Assembly (NCBI GenBank): GCA_039679375.1 | Contig: JBDKVA010000129.1 | Location: 1-22,392, forward strand | Reading direction: 5' to 3' | DNA length: 22,392 nt | Origin: JBDKVA01 sp039679375 | GTDB lineage: Bacteria > Bacillota > Clostridia > Acetivibrionales > DTU013 | In this document: positions 6,393 to 13,936 of the stretch, one piece after another | How the letters are laid out: every line of letters begins with the position of its first letter | Numbering within the stretch: the stretch's first letter is position 1 | Position numbers and translations under genes: made by a program | Notes under the pieces: model-generated | The model's input: the letters and a program-made list of their open reading frames with translations, nothing else | Database searches by the model: none | Told to the model about the DNA's origin: nothing

Positions 6393-6422
6393 TTGCTACC
6401 GGAATGGATGACAGAGTATAAT
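6393..6422 (+). promoter_or_regulatory. Promoter of the VanZ-like gene
   Basis: TTGCTA (6393-6398), an 18-bp spacer and a consensus TATAAT (6417-6422), about 50 bases before the start codon. Confidence 0.6.
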
Positions 6423-6475
6423 GAAGTGAAACAGGCAGTTAACATTCATATTAAAAAGAAAAGGAAATGTGGCAA

Positions 6476-6958
6476 ATGACAGTGCGAAAAATTGTATCAT
6501 GGGCGGCAGTGATTCTCTGGATGGCCATCATATTCAATCTGTCGGGGCAGGTCGCGGAAGAGTCCGACCAGCTCAGCACGGGAATTACCGAAATCATTAT
6601 CAGGGCAATCGGGAAGTTTGCTGCCAATATTCATCTGGATATCGACAGCTTTCATCATCTGGTCAGAAAGAATGCGCACTTCTTCGCCTATTTCGTGCTT
6701 GGCGTCCTGGCTGCAAATGCTTTTGGGCAAAGCGGGCTCCATGGCTGCAGGAGGCTGATTGCTTCGCTGCTGATCTGCGTTCTTTATGCTGCTTCGGATG
6801 AAGTGCATCAGCTGTATATACCGGGCAGAAGCGGGGAGGTAAGGGACGTCATCATTGACAGCGCCGGTGCGGGTACCGGGATTGGCGTATATTTGATCTG
6901 CAAATGGATCCGTAAAAGGGGAGATCGTGCTGGAAGACATGCAAGACATAATGGGTAA
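6476..6958 (+). CDS. VanZ-family membrane protein
   Basis: A ~160-residue integral membrane protein. Four hydrophobic segments are visible: VSWAAVILWMAIIFNLSG, the segment after the conserved RKNAHFFAYFVLGVLAANAF, LIASLLICVLYAAS and IIDSAGAGTGIGVYLIC. The VanZ hallmarks R-K-x-x-H-F-x-x-Y-x-x-L-G, S-D-E-x-H-Q-x-x-x-P-G-R and V-x-D-x-x-I-D-x-x-G are all present. VanZ gives low-level teicoplanin resistance in enterococci, but most genomic VanZ-like proteins lie alone and their function is unknown; no van genes are here. ATG 6476 is preferred because AAGG is 11 bases upstream; ATG 6467 lies only 2 bases from it. Confidence 0.88.
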   Translation: MTVRKIVSWAAVILWMAIIFNLSGQVAEESDQLSTGITEIIIRAIGKFAANIHLDIDSFHHLVRKNAHFFAYFVLGVLAANAFGQSGLHGCRRLIASLLICVLYAASDEVHQLYIPGRSGEVRDVIIDSAGAGTGIGVYLICKWIRKRGDRAGRHARHNG

Positions 6959-6988
6959 TAACTGGGCAATCTTGGTTAAACATTTCTA

Positions 6989-7018
6989 TTGACTTTATGT
7001 TCATTCATCTGCTACAAT
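6989..7018 (+). promoter_or_regulatory. Promoter of the tRNA cluster
   Basis: TTGACT (6989-6994), an 18-bp spacer and TACAAT (7013-7018) lie ~30 bases before tRNA-Met. Confidence 0.8.
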
Positions 7019-7047
7019 AGTAAGGCGCATGAGGAACGATATCATAT

Positions 7048-7124
7048 GGCGGCGTAGCTCAGTTGGCTAGAGCATGCGGTTCATACCCGCAGTGTCGTTG
7101 GTTCAAATCCGACCGCCGCTACCA
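7048..7124 (+). tRNA. tRNA-Met (CAT), elongator type
   Basis: A 77-nt cloverleaf with acceptor stem GGCGGCG / CGCCGCT, anticodon arm TGCGG-TTCATAC-CCGCA, T arm GTTGG-TTCAAAT-CCGAC and encoded CCA. The first pair is G-U instead of the C-A mismatch of initiators, so it is the elongator; a lysidine-modified tRNA-Ile2 is less likely. Confidence 0.95.
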
Positions 7125-7131
7125 GATTTTT

Positions 7132-7206
7132 GGCCCATTGGTCAAGTGGTTAAGACACCGCCCTTTCACGGCGATAACAGGGGTTCGAGTCCCCTATGGG
7201 TCACCA
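7132..7206 (+). tRNA. tRNA-Glu (TTC)
   Basis: A 75-nt cloverleaf with anticodon loop CTTTCAC, T arm AGGGG-TTCGAGT-CCCCT and encoded CCA, 7 bases after tRNA-Met. The anticodon stem reads CCGCC / GGCGA, leaving a C27-A43 mismatch where most tRNA-Glu have a pair. Confidence 0.95.
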
Positions 7207-7210
7207 AATT

Positions 7211-7246
7211 CATAAGGGGAGAGAACCTGTTCCTTATGGATCACCA
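7211..7246 (+). other. Possible remnant of a tRNA-Glu 3' end
   Basis: CCTTATGGATCACCA resembles the tRNA-Glu 3' end CCTATGGGTCACCA 40 bases upstream. The 7-base CATAAGG (7211-7217) pairs perfectly with CCTTATG (7232-7238). It does not form a complete tRNA. It may be a decayed duplicate or an old attachment site. Confidence 0.35.
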
Positions 7247-7252
7247 CTGAAG

Positions 7253-7292
7253 CAGGAGGACGCAAGTTACTTCGGCCTCCTGTTTCAATTTT
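7253..7292 (+). terminator. Intrinsic terminator inside the tRNA cluster
   Basis: CAGGAGG (7253-7259) pairs with CCTCCTG (7276-7282), followed by TTTCAATTTT. It would end the tRNA-Met/tRNA-Glu transcript before tRNA-Val. Confidence 0.65.
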
Positions 7293-7366
7293 AACCAAAC
7301 AGGCGCCAGACCGGTGTCACTGCCGGGACGGTGGCTGTAAACATGGAAAATGATTTCCTCCGATAT

Positions 7367-7442
7367 GGGAGCTTAGCTCAGCTGGGGGAGCACCTGCCTT
7401 ACAAGCAGGGGGTCATAGGTTCGAGCCCTATAGTTCCCACCA
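7367..7442 (+). tRNA. tRNA-Val (TAC)
   Basis: A 76-nt cloverleaf with acceptor GGGAGCT / AGTTCCC, anticodon arm CCTGC-CTTACAA-GCAGG, T arm ATAGG-TTCGAGC-CCTAT and encoded CCA. No clear promoter of its own is seen between the preceding terminator and this gene. Confidence 0.95.
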
Positions 7443-7460
7443 AAACAAAGATCAATAGCT

Positions 7461-7503
7461 GATAAAATAAAAAGTCCTTGAAATAAGGACTTTTTATTTT
7501 ATC
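7461..7503 (+). terminator. Strong terminator after tRNA-Val
   Basis: A perfect 19-bp inverted repeat, arms 7461-7479 and 7485-7503, with loop GAAAT. The T-rich right arm (GGACTTTTTATTTTATC) serves as the T-tract. The symmetrical A/T flanks would let it work in both directions. The remaining 128 bp up to the next gene show nothing clear. Confidence 0.9.
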
Positions 7504-7631
7504 TAAAGCATCAGCTGTCCAATCCTGCCATCTGCCAAGCAGACAGATACTCATTCTGATATTCATGTTTGGAACCTTTTAACAGATAGTACGTCAAAAA
7601 TACTGTCAATAAGGATTAGGAGGAAACCGGC

Positions 7632-10226
7632 ATGAATAAAACCTTAAAATTTATCTGTACCTTTTCATTGGCAGCAATCCTGCTTACAATCTTTTCATAT
7701 GCAGCATTCTTCGGGAATGCGCAGGATGCACCAGCCTCCGGCGGCAAGCTTCCGATTGGCAGCCTGATCAGCACATCCGGCTGTTCTGCCACCGGTTCGG
7801 GCATCCCGTTATTAAGCAGCTCATACAGCAGCTCAGACATCAGCCCGGGTACCAGTTCAGGTACGTACGACTTAAAGGACGCTGTCTTTTTATATGTTGG
7901 CAGTCCTATTGCATATATAAATGGTGCAAAAACACAAATTGATCCGGCCAATATAGAAGTAGCTCCATTCATTAAAAATAATATTGCAATGGTCCCTGTG
8001 AGGTTTATATCCGAAAGCTTCGGCGGCAGTGTCCGGTGGAATCAGCAAAGCCTTACCGCAACAATTGTTCTGGGTAATAAATGCTACGATTTTACGCAGG
8101 GCAGTGCGACTATGAAGTCGGGAAATTCCAAATATGCGCTGGATGTTGAAGTTCAGGCAGTTGGGGGCAGAACGTTTGTCCCGCTTGATAAATTTGTTGA
8201 AATACTTGGCAGGAAGGCTTTTTATGACAGAGGGCTTATTATTATCAGCAATGCGGAAAACATATTTGATGCAAAGAAGGATAAGGCATTCATCAGTGAA
8301 TGGATATTGAAGCTGAGCTATCTTCCGGCAGTCGGTTCCCGTGAAAAACTCCTGAGCTTGCTTGAGGAAGGCCGGGAAAATGGTTCGCTGCGTTATGGAA
8401 ATATAAAAAGGAAAGCATTAACTCTCGATGAGGGCGCTACTATTCAGATTGCCGGCCAGAAAGAAGCGTCAGCTTCAGATGCCGGCGTGATGAATTCTTC
8501 CGCCAAGGCTTCCGAAACAACAGGCGGAGAGGCATCCGGCCGGATGGATTATTCGTCCACCAATGTCCAGGTGCAGGGCGTGGATGAAGGAGATATCGTA
8601 AAGACGGACGGCAGTTATATTTACCAGGTCAATAAAGAAAGTATCATTGTAACAAAGGCCAATCCGCCCGAAAACATGAAGATTGTCAGTAAAATAGATT
8701 TCACGGAGGGAGATCTCATTCCTCAGGAAATTTACCTGCACGGGCAGAAATTGATCGTGATCGGCTCATCAAGAGCGTACATCCCATTATACAAAACGGA
8801 TAGCGGCGAAAAGGCCGGCGAAAACAGCATAAACGAAGGTAAAAGCATAGCAATTTATCCTCCGCGTTATTTGCAGAGCAGCACAAAAGTCCTGATCTAT
8901 GATATGTCCGACCGCGAAAAGCTGAAGCTGCTGCGGGAAGTAGAGCTTGAGGGCGATTACGTTTCTTCGCGCAAGATCGGTTCGTCTCTTTATCTGGTTG
9001 CCAACGACTATCTGGATTATTACCGTATCCAAAATGATGAAGCAAATACAACGCCGTCATACCACGATACGATGATAAAGAATGATTACATTCATGTTGG
9101 ATATGATTCCGTCCGCTATTTTCCGGGTCTGGTCGATTCAAATTATATGATCGTTGCAGGGATCGATGTCGATGGGAGCGAGGCCGCCGATATTTCAACA
9201 TATCTGGGCGCAGGTCAGAATATTTATGCGTCGCAGGACAATTTGTACGTTGCGGTAACAGGCTATTCGAGGGCAGCCACAGGGCAGGCTTATGAAGAGT
9301 CTACACAGATTTATAAATTCGGAATGAAGGACGCAAAACTGACCTACCTGTGCAAGGGTGAAGTTCCCGGAACCGTACTGAACCAGTTCTCCATGGATGA
9401 AAACGGCAGCCATTTCCGCATCGCAGCAACGAAGAACACGTGGGGCAGCGGAGATAATATTTCGAAAAACGCCCTGTATGTCCTTGACGATATGCTCACT
9501 ATCACCGGCAGGATAGAAGATATGGCTCCCGGTGAAAAGATCTACTCGGTGCGATTTATGGGTGAAAGGGCTTATGTGGTGACATTCAAAACGGTAGACC
9601 CACTCTTTGTGATCGACCTGAAGGACCCGGCAAAACCGGCTATCCTTGGAGCCTTGAAGATACCGGGCTACAGCGATTATCTGCATCCTTATGACGAAAA
9701 CCATATTATCGGATTTGGCAAGGATACGGTTGAAATGAAGGGTCAGGCTTACTATCTGGGTATGAAAATAGCATTGTTTGATGTAACCGACGTAACCCAT
9801 CCTATACAGATGTTTACCGAGATGATCGGGGACAGGGGCACGGATTCCGAGCTGCTTCATAATCATAAGGCGCTGCTGTTCTCAAAAGAGAAAAACCTGC
9901 TGGCTTTTCCGGTCACCTTAATGGAGATACAAAACGGGAACAATTCGGAGAATTTGAAGCAAAATAGTCTGCAGTACGGGCAGTTTACCTTCCAGGGGGC
10001 TTATGTGTACAGCCTTGATCTTGTGAACGGCTTTAAGCTGAAGGGCAGGATCACCCATCTTTCCGGCGAGGATTATTTAAAGGCCGGAAACAGCTGGTAC
10101 AGCAGTGATAAAAATGTTGAAAGGATCATTTATATCGATAAAACGCTCTACACATTGTCCAACAGCATGATCAAAGCAAACGCGATGGAAGATCTGAAGG
10201 AGAAAGGCAGTGTCGCGATACCGTAA
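7632..10226 (+). CDS. Secreted protein: copper-amine-oxidase-like stalk domain plus C-terminal beta-propeller
   Basis: An 864-residue exported protein. A signal peptide (hydrophobic about residues 8-27, likely cleaved near FFGNA-Q) is followed by a Ser/Gly linker. Residues ~83-207 form a copper-amine-oxidase N-terminal-like domain (INGAKTQID, then the typical AMVPVRFISESFGGSVRW and TFVPLDKFVEILG), common in clostridial surface proteins. From ~311 to the end lies a PF09826-type beta-propeller beginning VQVQGVDEGDIVKTDGSYIY, with repeated blades such as VLYVLDDMLTITGRIE-like strands. The role is unknown; the family is predicted to act in the cell envelope, perhaps as a binding scaffold or redox-related protein. 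The ATG at 7632 has AGGAGG seven bases upstream. It stands alone and ends at a terminator at 10330-10374. Confidence 0.9.
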   Translation: MNKTLKFICTFSLAAILLTIFSYAAFFGNAQDAPASGGKLPIGSLISTSGCSATGSGIPLLSSSYSSSDISPGTSSGTYDLKDAVFLYVGSPIAYINGAKTQIDPANIEVAPFIKNNIAMVPVRFISESFGGSVRWNQQSLTATIVLGNKCYDFTQGSATMKSGNSKYALDVEVQAVGGRTFVPLDKFVEILGRKAFYDRGLIIISNAENIFDAKKDKAFISEWILKLSYLPAVGSREKLLSLLEEGRENGSLRYGNIKRKALTLDEGATIQIAGQKEASASDAGVMNSSAKASETTGGEASGRMDYSSTNVQVQGVDEGDIVKTDGSYIYQVNKESIIVTKANPPENMKIVSKIDFTEGDLIPQEIYLHGQKLIVIGSSRAYIPLYKTDSGEKAGENSINEGKSIAIYPPRYLQSSTKVLIYDMSDREKLKLLREVELEGDYVSSRKIGSSLYLVANDYLDYYRIQNDEANTTPSYHDTMIKNDYIHVGYDSVRYFPGLVDSNYMIVAGIDVDGSEAADISTYLGAGQNIYASQDNLYVAVTGYSRAATGQAYEESTQIYKFGMKDAKLTYLCKGEVPGTVLNQFSMDENGSHFRIAATKNTWGSGDNISKNALYVLDDMLTITGRIEDMAPGEKIYSVRFMGERAYVVTFKTVDPLFVIDLKDPAKPAILGALKIPGYSDYLHPYDENHIIGFGKDTVEMKGQAYYLGMKIALFDVTDVTHPIQMFTEMIGDRGTDSELLHNHKALLFSKEKNLLAFPVTLMEIQNGNNSENLKQNSLQYGQFTFQGAYVYSLDLVNGFKLKGRITHLSGEDYLKAGNSWYSSDKNVERIIYIDKTLYTLSNSMIKANAMEDLKEKGSVAIP

Positions 10227-10278
10227 GCGGTATTTAAAATAGCGCTCAAATGCAATAGTATTAAGATATCAGGTTATC

Positions 10279-10414
10279 TTCGATTTGATGTGGAATGAGT
10301 AGTTCTTTGATTCGAAAATCGATATAAAGAAAAGTAGTTTTCTCTTCGATATTGTGTGGGAAAACTACTTTTTTCATATCATAGAAAACAGCGTTTCAGT
10401 TCGATATTATGTGG
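10279..10414. repeat. Three copies of a 15-bp repeat (TTCGATATTRTGTGG)
   Basis: Copies at 10279-10293 (TTCGATTTGATGTGG), 10345-10359 (TTCGATATTGTGTGG) and 10400-10414 (TTCGATATTATGTGG), in one orientation, start 66 and 55 bp apart between the convergent propeller and MerR genes. The middle copy is the loop of the terminator hairpin. The intervals are unequal and repeats are not full-length identical, so it is not a CRISPR array. Confidence 0.6.
10330..10374. terminator. Bidirectional terminator between convergent genes
   Basis: AAAAGTAGTTTT (10330-10341) pairs perfectly with AAAACTACTTTT (10361-10372), continued by TT on the plus strand. The 19-base loop holds the second copy of the 15-bp repeat. 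A and T runs on both sides suit termination of the propeller gene (+) and the MerR gene (-). Confidence 0.75.
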
Positions 10415-10421
10415 AGTGGCG

Positions 10422-11402
10422 TTAAATGGACTGTTTCACTTTTATCGGTGTCAACAAATCAAGTTGAATGAACTTTGCCGACGTTTCATCTCCGGCGAAA
10501 TATGAATATGCATTAAGATGCTCTTCTATACAACCATCCATTCCTAGTGGTTCCCGTGCATCATACTCATATTCGTTGTTTTCCATAACCCATTGACCAA
10601 GCAGCTTCCACTCATGAAAATCCCCCATTTTAATACAGTGAGCGGCATACAAGCCGCCATTAAAATGCTTTTTCTTAAGCGGAGCAGGTACATCTAAATC
10701 ATCGGGAATAGTTACCCAAAATTCATAACCATATGTTTCATTACCCCTGGGTGACGGATTATTAAATCCGAACAGTCTCAAATCGGGTTTGATTTTGTGA
10801 AGTTCAATTTTCCTGACAAACTCGTCCAGCGTTTTTCCAGCGTTGTCTTCAGGATTTTCCCCAAAGTAGCGGCTTGCTGCAACGGTGCAAGGGGGTAGAT
10901 AAATAATTCGCACATTCTTCAAAGTTGATAAGATGTCATTTGCTTTATTCAGGTCGTCCATGGATTTCTCCTCCTTAAAATTGATTTTAGAAAGACTGAG
11001 GGATTGAATAACACTCATGATTTCAGCATCATTGAGAATATCAAGTTTGATATTCATATGCGCCGCCGAATTTAATCGCACGACAAATATTCGCAAAATA
11101 TCCCGTATAGTTTGTAATGCCGTAATCTCATTATCAAACTCATTCAGGCTCTCTTGGAATACTTCGACAATTTTAAACTGTTCGGCATCATAAAAAATCA
11201 AAGCAATCTTTTTCAGGGGTATACGCAGTTTTCGCAGAGTGATAATCTGTTGCAGACGTCTTACAGCAGACTCATCATACATGCGATATGCATAGTCTTC
11301 CGTGCGAGTGCTGGGCAGTAAACCGATTTCATCATAATATCGAAGCATTCTTGTTGTGACATTAAAAGTCTTTATGACCTCGCTGATTGTCATGAGTTTC
11401 AT
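10422..11402 (-). CDS. MerR-family regulator with GyrI-like effector-binding domain
   Basis: A 326-residue transcription regulator. Residues 1-70 are the MerR winged helix (TISEVIKTFNVTTRMLRYYDEIGLLPSTR, then YRMYDESAVRRLQQI). A coiled-coil dimerisation helix covers about 75-130. Residues ~165-326 form a GyrI/AraC-type effector-binding domain (IIYLPPCTVAASRYFGENPED, GYEFWVTIPDDL, AAHCIKMGDFHEWKLLGQWV), as in multidrug-responsive activators such as BmrR relatives. The ligand is probably a small amphipathic or cationic compound, but no transporter gene is adjacent, so the target is unknown. The ATG at 11402 has GAAGG seven bases upstream; ATG 11393 is an alternative. Confidence 0.9.
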   Translation of the reverse strand: MKLMTISEVIKTFNVTTRMLRYYDEIGLLPSTRTEDYAYRMYDESAVRRLQQIITLRKLRIPLKKIALIFYDAEQFKIVEVFQESLNEFDNEITALQTIRDILRIFVVRLNSAAHMNIKLDILNDAEIMSVIQSLSLSKINFKEEKSMDDLNKANDILSTLKNVRIIYLPPCTVAASRYFGENPEDNAGKTLDEFVRKIELHKIKPDLRLFGFNNPSPRGNETYGYEFWVTIPDDLDVPAPLKKKHFNGGLYAAHCIKMGDFHEWKLLGQWVMENNEYEYDAREPLGMDGCIEEHLNAYSYFAGDETSAKFIQLDLLTPIKVKQSI

Positions 11403-11618
11403 TCGCTTACCTTCTTTCAGAAATCATTGTAATGGATGACACGACGTCAAAGTCAAGGAATCATAATAAATATTATTAAAGATTATATAATAATCGGCAG
11501 ATAATCAAATCATATCTTTTAAATGCTCAAGATTTTACTTAAGAACACTTCAAGGTCAGAAGGGGGTTCGCCTGTCAAGACAGCATCTATAAATGGATTG
11601 GACTGGAACGAGCTTGAT

Positions 11619-11954
11619 TCATGTCCCCAGTAAAGTTGCTAATGTTTTAGCGTTTCGAAATTCGGTTATGGGACCGAGAGCATACTTAAACTGTTCAGCT
11701 TCGGTATTTCCAATAGTTCTTTCATGGGTAAAGCCGCCAAACAATTTCACGGCGAAACGAAAATCGTCAGGAGTCTTTTTATTAATGCTTTCGATGAGCC
11801 TTGAGCCGGGCATGTGGTAATAGGTTGAATTGATTTCAACAAAATTGAAATGCGAGGCGTAATATTCCAGCATTTGTACATCCTTGGTTCCCTCCGGGTA
11901 AAAAGGACCAATCCAGTCTCTATACGAATAACCTGCCGTCCCTATATATATCAT
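11619..11954 (-). pseudogene. DUF72 protein with an internal deletion
   Basis: The 111 residues open with MIYIGTAGYSYRDWIGPFYPEG, and NFVEINSTYYHMP and FRFAVKLFGGFTHER follow: the N-terminal third of a DUF72 (YecE/YunF-like, TIM-barrel) protein, which is normally ~240-280 residues. After LGPITEF the sequence jumps to RNAKTLATLLG and stops; that resembles the NA-x-x-L-x-x-L-L-G end of many DUF72 proteins. The simplest reading is an in-frame deletion of the central ~130-150 residues, leaving a chain too short to form the barrel. The start at 11954 is preceded by GGAGGCG, so the remnant may still be translated. A second frame (11519-11638, minus) with a protein-like end follows. The region 11403-11518 shows no gene. 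Confidence 0.7.
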
Positions 11955-12034
11955 TGTAACGCCTCCCTGCTAAAGTATGAATACAGTGTATCGCCATTCT
12001 AAAATAATGTCTATAATTACCTGCAAATTAGACC

Positions 12035-12064
12035 TTTACAACCAACTTGTACAGGGTTTATAAT
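12035..12064 (+). promoter_or_regulatory. Promoter of the SOS polymerase operon
   Basis: TTTACA (12035-12040), 18 bp, then a consensus TATAAT (12059-12064). The LexA box follows immediately at the expected transcription start. Confidence 0.75.
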
Positions 12065-12072
12065 TATTAATA

Positions 12073-12086
12073 CGAACATATGTTCG
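12073..12086 (+). promoter_or_regulatory. LexA operator (SOS box), perfect palindrome
   Basis: CGAACATATGTTCG is an exact match to the Gram-positive LexA/DinR consensus, placed just after the -10 element and 21 bases before the polymerase start codon. Binding of LexA here would block transcription until DNA damage. Confidence 0.92.
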
Positions 12087-12107
12087 GAATTGCGAAGGAG
12101 TGTGAAC

Positions 12108-13355
12108 ATGGATAACCAAATAATAATGCATATTGATGTCAATAGTGCGTATTTGAGCTGGTCTGCTGTTCATGCGCTTCAACACGGTTGTCCGGTTGAT
12201 TATCGCGAGATACCTGCAATAATTGGCGGAAATCAGGCCACACGGCATGGCATATGTTTGGCGAGAAGTATTCCTGCAAAAAAATTCGGAATACAGACTG
12301 GTGAACCCCTGGTAGATTGCCGGCGCAAATGTCCGAATCTTATCATAATTCCACCGGATTATTTCCTATATATGCAATGTTCTCAGGCCATGAATGAGGT
12401 TTTAAAGGACTATTCCGATAGAATCCAACAGTTTTCGATAGATGAAAGTTTTCTTGATTATTCAGGTATGGACAGAATACATGGAGACCCAGTTAAAGCG
12501 GCTCACGAGATAAAAGACCGCATCCACCGGGAACTCGGCTTTACAATCAATATTGGCATCTCTTCAAATAAGCTACTGGCGAAAATGGCTGGCGAATTAA
12601 AGAAACCTAACTTGGTTCATACTTTATTTCCGGCAGAGATACCCTCAAAGATGTGGCCTTTGCCGGTAAGGGAATTATTCATGGTTGGAGCCGCGACGGA
12701 GGAAAAACTTCATGGCATGGGCATCTATACTATCGGAGACCTTGCCAGGGCGGACTTCGACAACTTGAAATACAAATTCAAATCCTGGGCAGTCATGCTC
12801 AAAGCCTATGCCAACGGTATAGATGAAAGTCCCGTTGAGCAGGGAGGCATTGAGAACATAAAGGGTATGGGCAATAGTTGTACCATCCATTTTGATGTTG
12901 TCACAAAAGATGATGCATATAAGGTGCTACTGTCACTTATTGAAACGGTCGGGATGCGGCTCCGGCAAGGAGGTTTCTCCGGTAGGGTAATATCTGTCTC
13001 TATCAGAACTTCTGAGCTATATTCATACAGTCATCAACACAAGCTTATGGTTGCGACGGATTGCACCAATGCCATATACCAAGAGGCAAGAAGGCTGTTT
13101 AATGAAATGTGGCGTGGGGAACCAATCAGGCACCTGGGGGTAAGGGTATCGGATTTATGTACTAATGAGTACGTGCAGCTGTCATACTTGGAGGAAAACT
13201 GGGAGACAATGCGCATCCTCGACAGGGCAGTAGATGCAATTCGTTTTAAGTTTGGCCCAAACTCGGTATATAGGTCAACATTCATGTGGTCCGGAATTGC
13301 CCCCATCCAGGGTGGGGTAGTTGAAGATTTCCCAGTTATGAGTAGTATTTTATAA
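12108..13355 (+). CDS. dinB: Y-family DNA polymerase (DinB/ImpB-MucB-SamB type)
   Basis: A 415-residue translesion polymerase. The palm begins HIDVNSAYLSW: Asp10 is the first metal ligand and Tyr15 the steric gate excluding ribonucleotides. The other catalytic acids are Asp112 and Glu113 in SIDESFLDYS. Thumb helix-hairpin-helix motifs (MVGAATEEKLHGMGIYTIGDLA) follow, then the little-finger domain from about residue 255. No obvious C-terminal beta-clamp motif is seen. The ATG at 12108 has AAGGAG seven bases upstream. The perfect LexA box and promoter make it a DNA-damage-induced gene. This clostridial subgroup is as close to UvrX/MucB-like plasmid and phage polymerases as to chromosomal Pol IV, so the symbol is provisional. 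Confidence 0.93.
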   Translation: MDNQIIMHIDVNSAYLSWSAVHALQHGCPVDYREIPAIIGGNQATRHGICLARSIPAKKFGIQTGEPLVDCRRKCPNLIIIPPDYFLYMQCSQAMNEVLKDYSDRIQQFSIDESFLDYSGMDRIHGDPVKAAHEIKDRIHRELGFTINIGISSNKLLAKMAGELKKPNLVHTLFPAEIPSKMWPLPVRELFMVGAATEEKLHGMGIYTIGDLARADFDNLKYKFKSWAVMLKAYANGIDESPVEQGGIENIKGMGNSCTIHFDVVTKDDAYKVLLSLIETVGMRLRQGGFSGRVISVSIRTSELYSYSHQHKLMVATDCTNAIYQEARRLFNEMWRGEPIRHLGVRVSDLCTNEYVQLSYLEENWETMRILDRAVDAIRFKFGPNSVYRSTFMWSGIAPIQGGVVEDFPVMSSIL

Positions 13356-13365
13356 GGTGAACGAT

Positions 13366-13629
13366 ATGAAAGTTTTGATGAAACAAATAAAAATGGTGGC
13401 ATGGTTTGCGGAGAACGGCGTCCTGACGCCCGTCAGATTCCAGCTTAAGGGTGCTGGCGATGAGCTTGTCACCATAAAAGTCGGCACTATCTTTGAAAGG
13501 AACGAAGAAAAGCTGGCCGGAAATCGCATGATGATTTACCGCTGTCAAACCGAAATTGACGGAGTTGAAAAGCTGTATGAACTCAAATATGAAGTAGGGA
13601 CCTGCAAATGGTATTTATGGAAGATGTAA
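13366..13629 (+). CDS. Small conserved partner of the SOS polymerase
   Basis: An 87-residue cytoplasmic protein 10 bases downstream of dinB, so it belongs to the same SOS operon. It has alternating strands (MVAWFAENGVLTPVRFQLKG, VTIKVGTIFERNEEKLAGNRMMIYRCQTEIDG, YELKYEVGTCKWYLWKM), suggesting a small beta-barrel. I recall similar short proteins next to Y-family polymerases in other Clostridia but know no function; the position is like that of YolD beside UvrX in bacilli, though the sequence is not YolD-like. ATG 13366 is chosen because AAGGTG lies six bases upstream. Confidence 0.82.
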   Translation: MKVLMKQIKMVAWFAENGVLTPVRFQLKGAGDELVTIKVGTIFERNEEKLAGNRMMIYRCQTEIDGVEKLYELKYEVGTCKWYLWKM

Positions 13630-13656
13630 TGGTTAAAGCACTTGCGGTTGGGACAA

Positions 13657-13782
13657 ATGTCTATTTCACGCAACTTGCTTCCTCTAACCATCTTTGATTT
13701 GGACTACAGCTACAAGGAAGAAGAGAAAATTGCCTACGTTTACTTGACACAAACCCAAATATCATTCATAGTTGTGAAATAA
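13657..13782 (+). CDS. Possible 41-residue ORF at the end of the SOS operon
   Basis: ATG to TAA encodes MSISRNLLPLTIFDLDYSYK, then EEEKIAYVYLTQTQISFIVVK. The composition looks protein-like and it follows the 87-residue partner by 27 bases, but the ribosome binding site (GGTTGGGAC) is poor and its 3' end overlaps the next promoter. It may be a small gene, the remnant of a larger one, or chance. Confidence 0.35.
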   Translation: MSISRNLLPLTIFDLDYSYKEEEKIAYVYLTQTQISFIVVK

Positions 13783-13800
13783 TAATACATGTGATACAAT
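13772..13800 (+). promoter_or_regulatory. Promoter of the structured RNA
   Basis: TTGTGA (13772-13777), exactly 17 bp, then TACAAT (13795-13800) with an upstream TGTGA (extended -10). Start expected near 13807. Confidence 0.65.
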
Positions 13801-13806
13801 AATTTT

Positions 13807-13931
13807 AGTTTAAGAAGTATAAGAGTTTAATAGGGTTGATTACGGTTGGGCGGGTTAGTTATCCGCTTTCAAGAGTATTCAGGCTTCTGGGGTGGGAAGC
13901 TCGTTGTTTGCGAGTTTTCTCACCTTTTTTT
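13807..13931 (+). ncRNA. Candidate ~125-nt structured RNA or attenuator
   Basis: Between a good promoter and a strong terminator lies a non-coding, G-rich stretch. A small GCGG/CCGC hairpin occurs at about 13853-13865. GCTTC (13883-13887) can pair with GAAGC (13896-13900), which would compete with the terminator stem 13891-13924: an arrangement typical of riboswitches and attenuators. The sequence matches none of the riboswitch classes I know by eye. It could instead be a free small RNA. Downstream, the 29-residue peptide and the sensor kinase lie on the same strand. Confidence 0.5.
13891..13931 (+). terminator. Strong intrinsic terminator
   Basis: A ~13-bp stem (GGTGGGAAG/CTCG with CGAG/TTTTCTCACC, one bulge) around loop TTGTTTG is followed by seven T residues (13925-13931). 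Confidence 0.85.
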
Positions 13932-13936
13932 GTTGC

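Noticed and set aside
8716..9866. Minus-strand frames within the beta-propeller gene
   Set aside because: They are overlapped by a continuous plus-strand coding sequence with domain matches and show no recognisable protein features.
10279..10414. CRISPR-like array
   Set aside because: Only three short, non-identical copies with unequal spacing, and no cas genes nearby.
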